From: a virus
Reading direction: 5' to 3' (one strand)
IMG/VR virus record: IMGVR_UViG_3300049218_000123
Location: 1-31,002 of that record
DNA: 31,002 bases
The notes under the pieces were generated by a model, which was given only the letters and a program-made list of their open reading frames with translations, was not told the DNA's origin and made no database searches. Shown piece after piece: positions 5,588 to 12,260 of the stretch; positions within the stretch are counted from its first letter, which is position 1, and each line of letters starts with the position of its first letter. A program made the position numbers and the translations under genes.

Positions 5588-6451
5588 TCATTGGTACAAA
5601 GTTAGCCTTTCAGCCGCGCGCGTGATTGCGGTATAAGCCCAGCGCCTACCGTCTTCCCTGAAAACGGATGATTCGTTGAAAATCACGATATCATCCCATT
5701 GTGAACCCTGCGCCTTATGGCAGGTCAGCACATAGCCGTAGGTAAATTCCTGCGTACCTTTTTTCTCTGTCCAGGGCAGATCGGCATCGCCGCCGGTAAA
5801 GAATTCCTGCCGCACCTGGACTTTGCGCGTATCGGCTTTTTCATCCTCTAAAGATTTAATCCGCATTTTAATGCGCGGCGCAATTTTGCACGAACCATAA
5901 TCACCATAATCGAGGCTTTCGCCGGCGCGTACCCGCATCGAGAGAGCAATGATCGGGTTGTCTTTGGCCTGCCGGTGCACCTCGGTCAGCATATAGTTAG
6001 GGTTGCCGACCGTGAAAAAGCCCGCGCCTTTGACCGGTGGGAGCTGTGCCGGATCGCCCAGAACCAGAATTTTCGTGCCGAAGCTAAGCAGATCCTTGCC
6101 GATTATCTCATCGACCATCGAACACTCATCGATGATGATAAGCTTTGCGTCCTTAACCTTGCTATCAGGATCCAGCTTGAACGTCGGCTGCAGGTCTCGG
6201 CGTTCCTCGATCATATAGATCATCGAGTGAATCGTGCTGGCATCCTCACAACCCTTGCGGCGCAGCACCGATGCCGCCTTTCCCGTGAAAGCGCCGAACA
6301 GCACGGTGCCCTTGACCTTCTCCGCGATTGCTTTGGCGAGCGTGGTTTTACCCGTGCCAGCGAAGCCGAAAAGCTTGAAAACGGGCTCGTTGGTCTTGAG
6401 CCAGTTTCCCACCTCGGCCAAGGCGACTTCCTGTTGGCTACTCCACGCCAT
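5588..6451 (-). CDS. RecD/Dda-like ATP-dependent DNA helicase, internally shortened
   Basis: Superfamily 1B helicase of the phage RecD-like type. Walker A GFAGTGKT is at residues 29-36, Walker B LIIIDEC at 105-111, motif III GDPAQLPPV at 132-140 and the HRQ arginine motif at 159-161. Motif V CHKAQGSQWDD is at 244-254 and motif VI TAITRAAERL at 274-283. Relatives have about 80-100 further residues between the HRQ region and the RIKSL segment, including the NxTR and GD(R/K)LVCLRN parts of domain 2A. Here GDYGSCKIAPR (183-193) joins RIKSLEDEK directly. The protein may thus be an in-frame deletion derivative. It starts on a TAATG overlap with a mini-ORF, downstream of recT, in a recombination/replication operon. 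Confidence 0.85.
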   Translation of the reverse strand: MAWSSQQEVALAEVGNWLKTNEPVFKLFGFAGTGKTTLAKAIAEKVKGTVLFGAFTGKAASVLRRKGCEDASTIHSMIYMIEERRDLQPTFKLDPDSKVKDAKLIIIDECSMVDEIIGKDLLSFGTKILVLGDPAQLPPVKGAGFFTVGNPNYMLTEVHRQAKDNPIIALSMRVRAGESLDYGDYGSCKIAPRIKMRIKSLEDEKADTRKVQVRQEFFTGGDADLPWTEKKGTQEFTYGYVLTCHKAQGSQWDDIVIFNESSVFREDGRRWAYTAITRAAERLTLYQ

Positions 6452-6507
6452 TAGCCAGCGCCACCCAAAAGTGCCGTTGCCACCTCGCGCACGTTGCGGC
6501 TACCCAT
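6451..6507 (-). CDS. 18-residue ORF bridging recT and the helicase
   Basis: The frame MGSRNVREVATALLGGAG starts at a TGATG overlap with the recT stop and ends at a TAATG overlap with the helicase start. It fills the gap exactly, so ribosomes could pass from recT to the helicase by termination-reinitiation. It has the same length (19 codons with stop) as the mini-ORF at 5509-5565. A conserved small protein is also possible. Confidence 0.45.
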   Translation of the reverse strand: MGSRNVREVATALLGGAG

Positions 6508-7532
6508 CAGTACATGCTCCCTTGCTCGGGAGCGGTCTTGTCCGCCGCTGGCGCGCTGGCCTTAGCTTCTGTGCGCACCGGGCGGTGCGCCTCGGTCGTG
6601 TCCCATTCCAGGCCCTCGCGATCGGAGGCCGTCAGCTGTTCAAGATTCTGGCTTTCCATAAAGCCGCTAACGGCTGGGCCACCATTGCGCGCCGCCGCAG
6701 CATGCTCTTTCCGGAAGTCCTTGATAAAATCCTCGTAAAGCTCGTAACCAAGTTCTTCTCCCTCGAGCGTGATGAGGAAAAACTTAGCCTCGCCAAGGCC
6801 AGTTTCGGACAGATCTCTTGTCTCAGTTGTAGCTACTACCGAACTAGAAACCGACAATTCCGGCCTTGCCTCAGTAGCAATATAATCACTGCGCCGCGGA
6901 CGGGGGGTGACATCTGTTGCCCTTTCAGCTGCGATGCGCTCTAAGTCATCTTCAGTTAATACCCCCAGCACGACTTCCGGGCACCAGCGACGGGCCCACT
7001 TTATCGATCCTGAATAGACCAATTTTTGATCTGGGTCTTTTGTCCACATGAAATTATCGGTCTTGGCGTCTTTAAGCACCAATTCCATTACTTTTGGTTC
7101 TGCTTCCCCCTTGAATGTCGCGGACACGATCACCTTTCGGTTATCACCGGAACCCTCAAATTTGTAATCAAGGCGCGCGCTAAGTCCTGCCCTAGCGTTC
7201 ACAACGGCCGCAACAAGTTTGCCTGAATAACCAAGCTTTCCGCCAACTTCATAGGTCTCTGGCGCAATGGCGAAAGGGTCCATATTCCAGCGAACGGCCT
7301 GATTGACCACAAGAAAACAGTTTCCGACAGTCTGCGCGTGAACGCGGCTAGGGTCATTGTCTTTTCCCTTTAGATGCTTTGGAATGAGCGATGCCGATGC
7401 CATGGCCGATGCAATGCGCTGCATGTGCTCAAAGCGCGCTGTATCCAGCAAATAAGATACCGCGCTGTTATCTTCAACAACGCGGACTTCTCTAGAGTTT
7501 GCTCGGGCAGGCATTGGTGATATTGCGTTCAT
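6507..7532 (-). CDS. recT: RecT-family single-strand annealing protein
   Basis: 341 residues. The RecT core is clear: NCFLVVNQAVRWNMDPFAIA, then KLGYSGKLVAAVVNARAGL, then WTKDPDQKLVYSGSIKWARR followed by WCPEVVLGVL (roughly residues 70-205). RecT proteins coat resected ssDNA and promote annealing and strand invasion in phage recombination. The C-terminal third is low-complexity, with Ser/Thr and Ala/Pro stretches, and may bind partners. A RecT normally works with a 5'-3' exonuclease (RecE or YqaJ type). None is evident in the neighbouring genes. Confidence 0.9.
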   Translation of the reverse strand: MNAISPMPARANSREVRVVEDNSAVSYLLDTARFEHMQRIASAMASASLIPKHLKGKDNDPSRVHAQTVGNCFLVVNQAVRWNMDPFAIAPETYEVGGKLGYSGKLVAAVVNARAGLSARLDYKFEGSGDNRKVIVSATFKGEAEPKVMELVLKDAKTDNFMWTKDPDQKLVYSGSIKWARRWCPEVVLGVLTEDDLERIAAERATDVTPRPRRSDYIATEARPELSVSSSVVATTETRDLSETGLGEAKFFLITLEGEELGYELYEDFIKDFRKEHAAAARNGGPAVSGFMESQNLEQLTASDREGLEWDTTEAHRPVRTEAKASAPAADKTAPEQGSMY

Positions 7533-7543
7533 GATCTTTCCTT

Positions 7544-8272
7544 TCAGCGGATAACGGTTTTGACGGTTTCGAAAATCTTGAGGCCCGGGATCTCGCGCAC
7601 ACCGGCCTTGAGCGCGGCTTTGACCGCGTCAGGGTTTAGCATCAGGTATTCGCGCGGCACCAAGGCGAGATCGACAAGCTCGTGCGACCATACGGTCCTG
7701 GCGGATGCTAGGGCGCCGGTATCAGTTCTGGTCCGCACCGGCTCGATCGGCGCCGCAGCGGCAGCTACCTTGCCGAGCGCCGCGACGGTCTGTTCCTCCG
7801 TCTTGGCCTCCTGGACAGCCTTGCGCGCTTCTTCTTCGGCTTTCGCCTTGCGCTCGCGTTCGTCTTTCAGCTTTTTCTGCTGGTAGGCGCCGAGCTTCTT
7901 GCGCACCGAGGTATCTGACGCGACCAGGATGGCGGTTTCGCCTTTGAAAAAGCCGTCAACCTTGCGGCCAGCGTCGAGAAAAGGCTTTTTCTCAGCTTCG
8001 CGCTTTTTCTCGAACGCGCCAAGCAACTCGCCTAATTTCTTTAGATAATTAGTAGCGGCTTCGGACTGATCATCATTATCGATTGTCGGGCGCTCTTTTT
8101 CCCAGCGTTCGGCAATCTTGATATATTTATCATCGCGGGTTGCGATGAGGTCGGCCACGCCCTCGCGCAACCGCTCGATCAGCGGGTCAACATCGGCAGG
8201 CGGATTGTTATGCCCGATCCCGGCGCGGGCGTTCACGAAATCATCCACAAACGTATCTTCTTCAACAGTCAT
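7544..8272 (-). CDS. Coiled-coil phage protein upstream of recT
   Basis: 242 residues. An N-terminal GIGHNNPP motif, often seen in alphaproteobacterial phage early proteins, is followed by a long charged coiled coil (about 45-165, including KKLKDERERKAKAEEEARKA). The C-terminal domain contains LVDLALVPREYLMLNPDAVK and GVREIPGLKIFE. I recognise that C-terminal pattern from proteins encoded beside RecT-type recombinases but know no biochemical function. The start overlaps the upstream stop (TGATG), and recT follows 11 bases after its stop. It may be an accessory recombination factor. Confidence 0.65.
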   Translation of the reverse strand: MTVEEDTFVDDFVNARAGIGHNNPPADVDPLIERLREGVADLIATRDDKYIKIAERWEKERPTIDNDDQSEAATNYLKKLGELLGAFEKKREAEKKPFLDAGRKVDGFFKGETAILVASDTSVRKKLGAYQQKKLKDERERKAKAEEEARKAVQEAKTEEQTVAALGKVAAAAAPIEPVRTRTDTGALASARTVWSHELVDLALVPREYLMLNPDAVKAALKAGVREIPGLKIFETVKTVIR

Positions 8273-8604
8273 CAGAACATCCTCGCTTCAGATTCGGAAA
8301 GTGGACGGCGCGGGTTTGCGGCGGGTTCGTCAGGCGAATACTGACAGCACCATTCGGCATGCCGGATCATGTAGTCGAACTCTGACTTGTCGATCACGCG
8401 CCATGGCCAGCCGGGCGGCATGTTCGGATCGACGCGCTCGCCGTTCACCTCGGCGAAATATTTTACATCGTCCTGCAGTTCGCCGGTTTCAGGATCGCGA
8501 TCCTCAACCGTCCACATGCGGCACGGCACGAACGGGCCACCCTTGACCAGGCGCGTCTTGAAATAGCCCGGCGAGGCGTCGAGCGGATCTGCGGGAACGC
8601 TCAT
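8272..8604 (-). CDS. Hypothetical early protein (110 aa)
   Basis: Soluble, acidic protein with many Pro, Trp and Cys residues (GGPFVPCRMWTVEDRDPETG; HAEWCCQYSPDEPA). It looks like a conserved phage early protein but I cannot name a family. Start and stop both overlap neighbouring genes by a few bases, so it is an integral cistron of the leftward operon. Confidence 0.65.
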   Translation of the reverse strand: MSVPADPLDASPGYFKTRLVKGGPFVPCRMWTVEDRDPETGELQDDVKYFAEVNGERVDPNMPPGWPWRVIDKSEFDYMIRHAEWCCQYSPDEPAANPRRPLSESEARMF

Positions 8605-8738
8605 GGCGTGAACCCTGCGGCGACATAGACTAGTGCTAGCAATCCGGGCAACACGATAAGCACACCGGCGGCGCCGAGAAACTCACCGGCGATCTGCCAA
8701 GGCGTCATGCCTTCGAGAAGGTCAAAAAAGTTTTTCAT
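8601..8738 (-). CDS. Small single-span membrane protein (45 aa)
   Basis: ATG 8738 overlaps the previous stop (TGATG), and an upstream start in the same frame would lie inside that gene. The product MKNFFDLLEGMTPWQIAGEF continues into one hydrophobic span (about residues 19-42). A tiny membrane protein in an early phage operon may affect superinfection or host membrane functions, but nothing specific can be inferred. Confidence 0.6.
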   Translation of the reverse strand: MKNFFDLLEGMTPWQIAGEFLGAAGVLIVLPGLLALVYVAAGFTP

Positions 8739-9247
8739 CACTTCACCCCGCAAGCGGCAAGGGCTTTCCTGCCAATGGTTTCGGGGCAATCATCTGCGCC
8801 ACAATCGCCAGTTAAGTATTCTGAAACGTAATCACGTCCGCAACGTTGGCAGATGCCGCCTTGGACTACAGGTTCGTCGCCTAACAGCGCCACTAACGCC
8901 TCAATCAGCAAGTCGCGCTGGCGGGCGGTTTCAGGGGCGGCGATAAAAAGCTCAACATAATCCAGCAGACTTGGATCAGTGCCGATTTGATATCCCGACA
9001 CAGTTATAATTGCGATCTCTTTTCCGTCCTGTTCACGACGAATCGCTGGGCGATAACTATGAACTTTTGATCGATCCATATCTTCGGTGGCGCAATACAA
9101 TTCTGGAAACGTTTTCGGCGTATGCTTCGCGGCGGTCCGCGAATCGTCATGCGGCACCAGCTTCATACCCATCTTTAGCGGATAACGCTGACGGGAATCG
9201 TTCGCACCGACCACTGCGTCCAGCGCTTTATCGAAGGGAATACTCAT
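8738..9247 (-). CDS. Hypothetical protein with C-terminal zinc-binding-like cysteines
   Basis: 169 residues. The N-terminal part is unrecognised. The C-terminal 40 residues contain CQRCGRDY...GDCGADDCPE...CGVK, a cysteine pattern suggesting a small zinc ribbon or knuckle. An acidic helical segment with RQRDLLIEALVALLGDEP precedes it. Both ends overlap neighbouring genes by a few bases. No function is known to me; zinc binding is inferred from the cysteine spacing. Confidence 0.6.
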   Translation of the reverse strand: MSIPFDKALDAVVGANDSRQRYPLKMGMKLVPHDDSRTAAKHTPKTFPELYCATEDMDRSKVHSYRPAIRREQDGKEIAIITVSGYQIGTDPSLLDYVELFIAAPETARQRDLLIEALVALLGDEPVVQGGICQRCGRDYVSEYLTGDCGADDCPETIGRKALAACGVK

Positions 9248-9627
9248 TGCGCACCTCCTAACCGCTTGAACCGGGCGAAACGCTCACGGAGCGCGGGCGA
9301 AATCGATATGACGCGCTGATCTTCGATGATCGGCTTACGCCCATTCTGGCGCTCATCTAGCACGGCCAGCGCCTTATCGCGCTCGGCACGGAGCTTGATC
9401 ACGCCCTCCGCGATCGCAGCGTCGACCATGGGCCCAAAGTCGAGCTTATGCTCGTCGATCAGCGCGCGTAGGTTGCGTGGGAGCTTGGCAAGGAACGTGA
9501 TGCGCTGGAAATACAGCCAGTTCTCAAGGTCGTCTCCGGTCTGGCTGAGCAGCTTGATTCTGATATCGAGCGCCTCGACTTGGATATCGACCGCGTTGGT
9601 CGTCATGGCGTTGTAGTCGATGGTCAT
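9244..9627 (-). CDS. Hypothetical early protein (127 aa)
   Basis: Mostly helical, soluble protein (VDIQVEALDIRIKLLSQTGD; AIAEGVIKLRAERDKALAVL). A downstream ATG (residue 8) is an alternative start. Four-base ATGA overlaps join it to the genes on both sides. No family recognised. Confidence 0.6.
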   Translation of the reverse strand: MTIDYNAMTTNAVDIQVEALDIRIKLLSQTGDDLENWLYFQRITFLAKLPRNLRALIDEHKLDFGPMVDAAIAEGVIKLRAERDKALAVLDERQNGRKPIIEDQRVISISPALRERFARFKRLGGAQ

Positions 9628-10103
9628 GCCGCCACCTGCATCGCCGCATTGGATTTAGCTTCGCCAAGGCGGATCAATTCCGCCATGATGCAGCGGCGGT
9701 ACAGGGCGATATCGCCGCGTTGGTGAATGCTGGGCCGATTTTTTGCGCGCTTCAGCTTCCGGGCGTAGAGCCGGATAAGCATGCGGCAGACCGTAATTTC
9801 CTCGGCTGGCGTCATCGAGCCGAGATAACCCGTATCGTAAATCATGCCCGTCTTGACGGCGCAGAATCTACGCCAGTCGCTCACGACCGATTGGTTGTGG
9901 GCCTTGAATACGAGCGGATGGAAATAAAGCTCGCCGAGGTACGATTGGGTCTCAAACTGACGGGGCAGCAACGCCGCCTTGCGCGCAATCCCCCAATCGG
10001 CGGCGCGGTTGTGGCGCTTAGCCTGCTCCGCCCATGATCCGACCGGCCCCGCGAATACGGCTTCGATCTTCTGTTGTTTGCTGAGTTCCAAAGCGGCCTC
10101 CAT
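9624..10103 (-). CDS. First gene of the leftward early operon, hypothetical (159 aa)
   Basis: Basic, helix-rich protein (KQQKIEAVFAGPVGSWAEQA; RMLIRLYARKLKRAKNRPS). I do not recognise it. It lies directly downstream of the operator-covered promoter at 10116-10171. It has no Shine-Dalgarno sequence, and the predicted transcript start is only about nine bases upstream of the ATG, so its translation may be nearly leaderless. Being the first cistron behind the CI-type operators, it is a candidate for an immediate-early function such as antitermination or host takeover, though no sequence feature proves this. Confidence 0.6.
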   Translation of the reverse strand: MEAALELSKQQKIEAVFAGPVGSWAEQAKRHNRAADWGIARKAALLPRQFETQSYLGELYFHPLVFKAHNQSVVSDWRRFCAVKTGMIYDTGYLGSMTPAEEITVCRMLIRLYARKLKRAKNRPSIHQRGDIALYRRCIMAELIRLGEAKSNAAMQVAA

Positions 10104-10115
10104 CTGTTGATGGAG

Positions 10116-10171
10116 TGGAATTTAATTCCATATATTCCACAAGTCAAGAGGAAAAGTGGAATTTATTTCCA
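10116..10171 (-). promoter_or_regulatory. Leftward early promoter with repressor operators
   Basis: On the minus strand TTGACT (10147-10142) and TAAATT (10124-10119) form a -35/-10 pair with 17-bp spacing. Palindrome TGGAATT-T-AATTCCA at 10116-10130 covers the -10; a half-site ATTCCAC lies at 10134-10140; a variant palindrome TGGAATTTATTTCCA at 10157-10171 lies upstream of the -35. The same arrangement recurs at the cI/cro promoter, so these are very probably binding sites of the CI-like repressor. Confidence 0.75.
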
Positions 10172-10187
10172 TATAATTATTAAGGGC

Positions 10188-10598
10188 TTATTGGCTTGAA
10201 GATTGCGTAACGGGCGTCCTGCTTGTCGGCACCCCAGAAGCAAGATTATTAGCCATACCCTGGCTAGTCGATCCTGATGTGTAATTCGTCAAAATGCCGT
10301 CCTTGTCGAAGTTCAAGGTTACGACATTGCTTGACGTATCGGAACCGCCAACAAGGCCACCGACAATAGGGATAAACGTGTCCGGCCTAGCTTGCGCGTG
10401 CGTATAAGAGTAAATGAAGGTTCGACCACCCGCCGAGCTTATGTAATTACCGGTTGGCTGCCCGAGGGCGTTGAGAACATCTGTAACAGTAGATTTTCCT
10501 ACTTGGAATTGCTGCAGGTCCGATTCGGTGACCTGATGGCCGGCTGACACACAGGCGACGATGGCGCAAAGCGGTAATAGATTTAACAGTTTTCTCAT
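10188..10598 (-). CDS. BamE/SmpA-like lipoprotein in the immunity region
   Basis: 136 residues. The signal peptide MRKLLNLLPLCAIVAC ends in lipobox IVAC, predicting a lipid-anchored periplasmic protein. The mature part has the SmpA/OmlA/BamE-type pattern: VGKSTVTDVLNALGQPT, then a beta strand FIYSYTHA, then VVTLNFDKDGILTNY. The C-terminus is Ser/Thr/Gln-rich and probably disordered. A good ribosome site (AGGCAGGGAAA) precedes the ATG. It lies 14 bases downstream of the repressor gene on the same strand, so it should be expressed in the lysogen. That suggests envelope modification or superinfection exclusion; this role is inferred. Confidence 0.75.
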   Translation of the reverse strand: MRKLLNLLPLCAIVACVSAGHQVTESDLQQFQVGKSTVTDVLNALGQPTGNYISSAGGRTFIYSYTHAQARPDTFIPIVGGLVGGSDTSSNVVTLNFDKDGILTNYTSGSTSQGMANNLASGVPTSRTPVTQSSSQ

Positions 10599-10612
10599 GA
10601 TTTCCCTGCCTT

Positions 10613-11017
10613 CTAGCCGTTATTGCGCTCATTCATCACAAAGCGCAAGCATCGCCTATACATCTCGGTTATGCCCAGTTCATCTAAGGTTGCGCCGATT
10701 TTATGCGCACGAAGCAATTTAAAAATATCAGCTGCTACCTCGTCATCCGTTTTTGCGGCAAGACTATTTTCTGCGCCCGTTATCTTGATCTCAGAAAAAT
10801 CCTGTAGTTTTTCACCAAGTCCATCGCGTAACCACAAAAAATTGACCTCCATAGCATCAGCAAGTTTAGGAATGATAAGGCCACGCGGTTGATCTACTTC
10901 ACCGCGAAAGTATTTTTGCACGCTTTCTTTTGACACACCAGATCGCCGCGCTAATTCAGGCGCACTCCAGCCAAGTTCTCTTGCCCTTTCAACGAGCCTA
11001 TCAGTCCAATGCTTCAT
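10613..11017 (-). CDS. CI-like phage repressor (XRE family)
   Basis: N-terminal helix-turn-helix: RLVERARELGWSAPELARRS and GVSKESVQKYFRGEVDQPRG match the repressor-type XRE fold. The C-terminal region (SLAAKTDDEVAADIFKLLRA and on) shows no S24/LexA-type peptidase motif, and the protein is short (134 residues from this start). Starts at 11071 or 11089 would add 18 or 24 residues. I prefer 11017 because the fold begins there and 11089 lies within the operator, upstream of the likely transcript start. On the minus strand a perfect TATAAT (11093-11088) could drive it. It is divergent from the Cro-like gene and followed by a lipoprotein. Confidence 0.8.
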   Translation of the reverse strand: MKHWTDRLVERARELGWSAPELARRSGVSKESVQKYFRGEVDQPRGLIIPKLADAMEVNFLWLRDGLGEKLQDFSEIKITGAENSLAAKTDDEVAADIFKLLRAHKIGATLDELGITEMYRRCLRFVMNERNNG

Positions 11018-11052
11018 GCGTCGAGTATGAACGCGACGAGAAATAATTTCCG

Positions 11053-11099
11053 TTGAATTATTTTCTTGCATAGTGGAATTTAATTCCATTATATTCCAC
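11053..11099. promoter_or_regulatory. cI/cro divergent promoter-operator
   Basis: Palindrome TGGAATT-T-AATTCCA at 11074-11088 plus half-site ATTCCAC at 11093-11099 form almost the same 26-27-base arrangement as at 10115-10140. On the plus strand TTGCAT (11066-11071) and TATATT (11090-11095) are a plausible promoter for the Cro-like gene, with the palindrome filling the spacer. The overlapping minus-strand TATAAT (11093-11088) could serve cI. The rightward transcript would begin at or next to the ATG at 11104, so the Cro-like message is probably leaderless. Confidence 0.7.
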
Positions 11100-11103
11100 G
11101 CCC

Positions 11104-11361
11104 ATGACCTACGTAGACACTGTCATCGACAAATTGGGCGGTCCTGATGTAACCGCAAGCAAGACCGGCGTTGGCTATTCAGCCATACGGAAATGGTCAA
11201 AAAACGGCATCCCGCCAAAATACTGGCCCCTGATCGTCTCCTGCACCGACGAGACTTTCTCAGCTCTTGAGCAGGCATACGCCGCACTCAACCCTGGCGC
11301 GATTTATCTGCCGACGGCCCGACGCAAGAAAAGCGCCTCTTCCCGGAAGCCACGGGCATGA
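11104..11361 (+). CDS. Cro/YdaS-like repressor
   Basis: 85 residues. DKLGGPDVTASKTGVGYSAI, then RKWSKNGIPPKYWPLIV, is the helix-turn-helix pattern of the YdaS/Cro-like family that faces CI genes in many prophages. It would bind the shared operators and favour lytic growth. The C-terminal tail is basic (ARRKKSASSRKPRA). No Shine-Dalgarno sequence is present upstream of the ATG, in keeping with a leaderless transcript. It heads the rightward early operon. Confidence 0.8.
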   Translation: MTYVDTVIDKLGGPDVTASKTGVGYSAIRKWSKNGIPPKYWPLIVSCTDETFSALEQAYAALNPGAIYLPTARRKKSASSRKPRA

Positions 11362-11570
11362 GCCGCGTTTCCACCAGCGCATCACCCTCGCTGTGCTCCA
11401 CCAGCACGAAGCCGGGATCGGCGGCGCGGTTGAACAGACTGACCCGCATCGTGATAGGGGCGCATTTTTTATCCTGCTTCATCATGCGGTCATCAAAGCA
11501 CAGACGCGCCGCGACATGTCTCAAAGTTTTTGCCGAAATTCTCATAGGAGTTGCCGCATGCCGAAGGTAA
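11358..11570 (+). CDS. Doubtful small ORF after the Cro-like gene
   Basis: A 70-codon frame starts on an ATGA overlap with the Cro-like stop and ends 12 bases inside the next gene. Its product is rich in Ser, Arg and Cys (MSRVSTSASPSLCSTSTKPG) with one hydrophobic patch, and resembles no family I know. A larger frame on the opposite strand covers the same DNA. It is kept only because the spacing suits the tightly packed operon; otherwise this 190-base stretch would be untranslated. Confidence 0.3.
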   Translation: MSRVSTSASPSLCSTSTKPGSAARLNRLTRIVIGAHFLSCFIMRSSKHRRAATCLKVFAEILIGVAACRR

Positions 11571-11830
11571 GCCCCGCCGCGATTCGCGACGAAATGCGCG
11601 AGGATATCGTTGTTGTCGGCGGTGGCCGGCAGATCGGGGAGAACTATCAAACCATGCTGCACCGCGCCTGCCGCGCCCTGGGCATCCCTTACAACCGCGC
11701 CTGGCAATACTGGTATGAGCGGATCAAGCGGCCGCCCGCCGATGAGTTTCTGGAATTCGAAACCTGCGCCGCCCAGCACGGGCGCAACTGCCACACCCTC
11801 CGCAACATCCTGAAAGGTACGCAAGCATGA
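11558..11830 (+). CDS. Hypothetical early protein, possible DNA-binding (90 aa)
   Basis: ATG 11558 is supported by AGGAG about eight bases upstream. The protein contains a helical core, NYQTMLHRACRALGIPYNRA followed by WQYWYERIKRPPADEF, that looks like a small regulator with a helix-turn-helix (residues about 27-55). It is followed on an ATGA overlap by the GapR-like gene. DNA binding is inferred from this pattern; no family name is certain. Confidence 0.6.
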   Translation: MPKVSPAAIRDEMREDIVVVGGGRQIGENYQTMLHRACRALGIPYNRAWQYWYERIKRPPADEFLEFETCAAQHGRNCHTLRNILKGTQA

Positions 11831-12090
11831 GCAACGAGAATGCCCGTCTTGTTAGCCTCATTGAGCGCATTGTGCGAATCCGGCAGGAAATCGCCGGTTT
11901 AAACAAGGATGTGGCGGACATTTACAAGGAAGCCAAGGATCTGGGCTACGACAAAAAGGCGCTTCAGATCTGCATCCGCTGGGTACTCAAAGATTGTCGC
12001 AGCGACGATGAAAATCTCAATACACAAGCCGAACTTTATTTCAGCCAATATAACACGCGCGCGGGCGTGCGCGCGCAGGAGGCCGCTTGA
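11827..12090 (+). CDS. GapR-like protein (DUF2312)
   Basis: 87 residues matching the DUF2312/UPF0335 pattern: LIERIVRIRQEIAGLNKDVA, then DIYKEAKDLGYDKKALQICI, then RWVLKD. In Caulobacter, GapR is an AT-rich and overtwisted-DNA-binding nucleoid protein needed for replication and transcription. The family is essentially alphaproteobacterial, which points to the host class. Phage copies may modulate host nucleoid structure or phage replication; that is inferred. The C-terminal extension (TQAELYFSQYNTRAGVRA) is longer than usual. It is coupled to its upstream neighbour by ATGA. Confidence 0.8.
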   Translation: MSNENARLVSLIERIVRIRQEIAGLNKDVADIYKEAKDLGYDKKALQICIRWVLKDCRSDDENLNTQAELYFSQYNTRAGVRAQEAA

Positions 12091-12092
12091 AC

Positions 12093-12260
12093 ATGGCGCC
12101 CCGCACGGCAAAGGGTCATCAACGCCGCATCGAGAAACTTAAGCTCAAATACAAGCGCGCCGAAAAAGGACGCCGCTTGCAGAGCTGGAAACAGCTCCGC
12201 GATGCTGCGACCGAAGAGCTTCAGTTCTTTATTCGCCAGCAAAAGAAGGCGGCGCACTGA
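12093..12260 (+). CDS. Small basic protein (55 aa)
   Basis: Very basic helical protein (MAPRTAKGHQRRIEKLKLKY, then KRAEKGRRLQSWKQL). AGGAGG at about 12077-12082 serves as the ribosome site, and the gene fills the space between its neighbours exactly, the next ATG following its stop with no gap. Nucleic-acid binding is plausible from charge alone. No family recognised. Confidence 0.6.
   Translation: MAPRTAKGHQRRIEKLKLKYKRAEKGRRLQSWKQLRDAATEELQFFIRQQKKAAH

Noticed and set aside
11288-11824. 178-codon antisense frame opposite the post-Cro region
   Set aside because: It overlaps genes with good ribosome sites on the other strand and shows no recognisable motif; kept only as a reminder that 11361-11557 is poorly explained.
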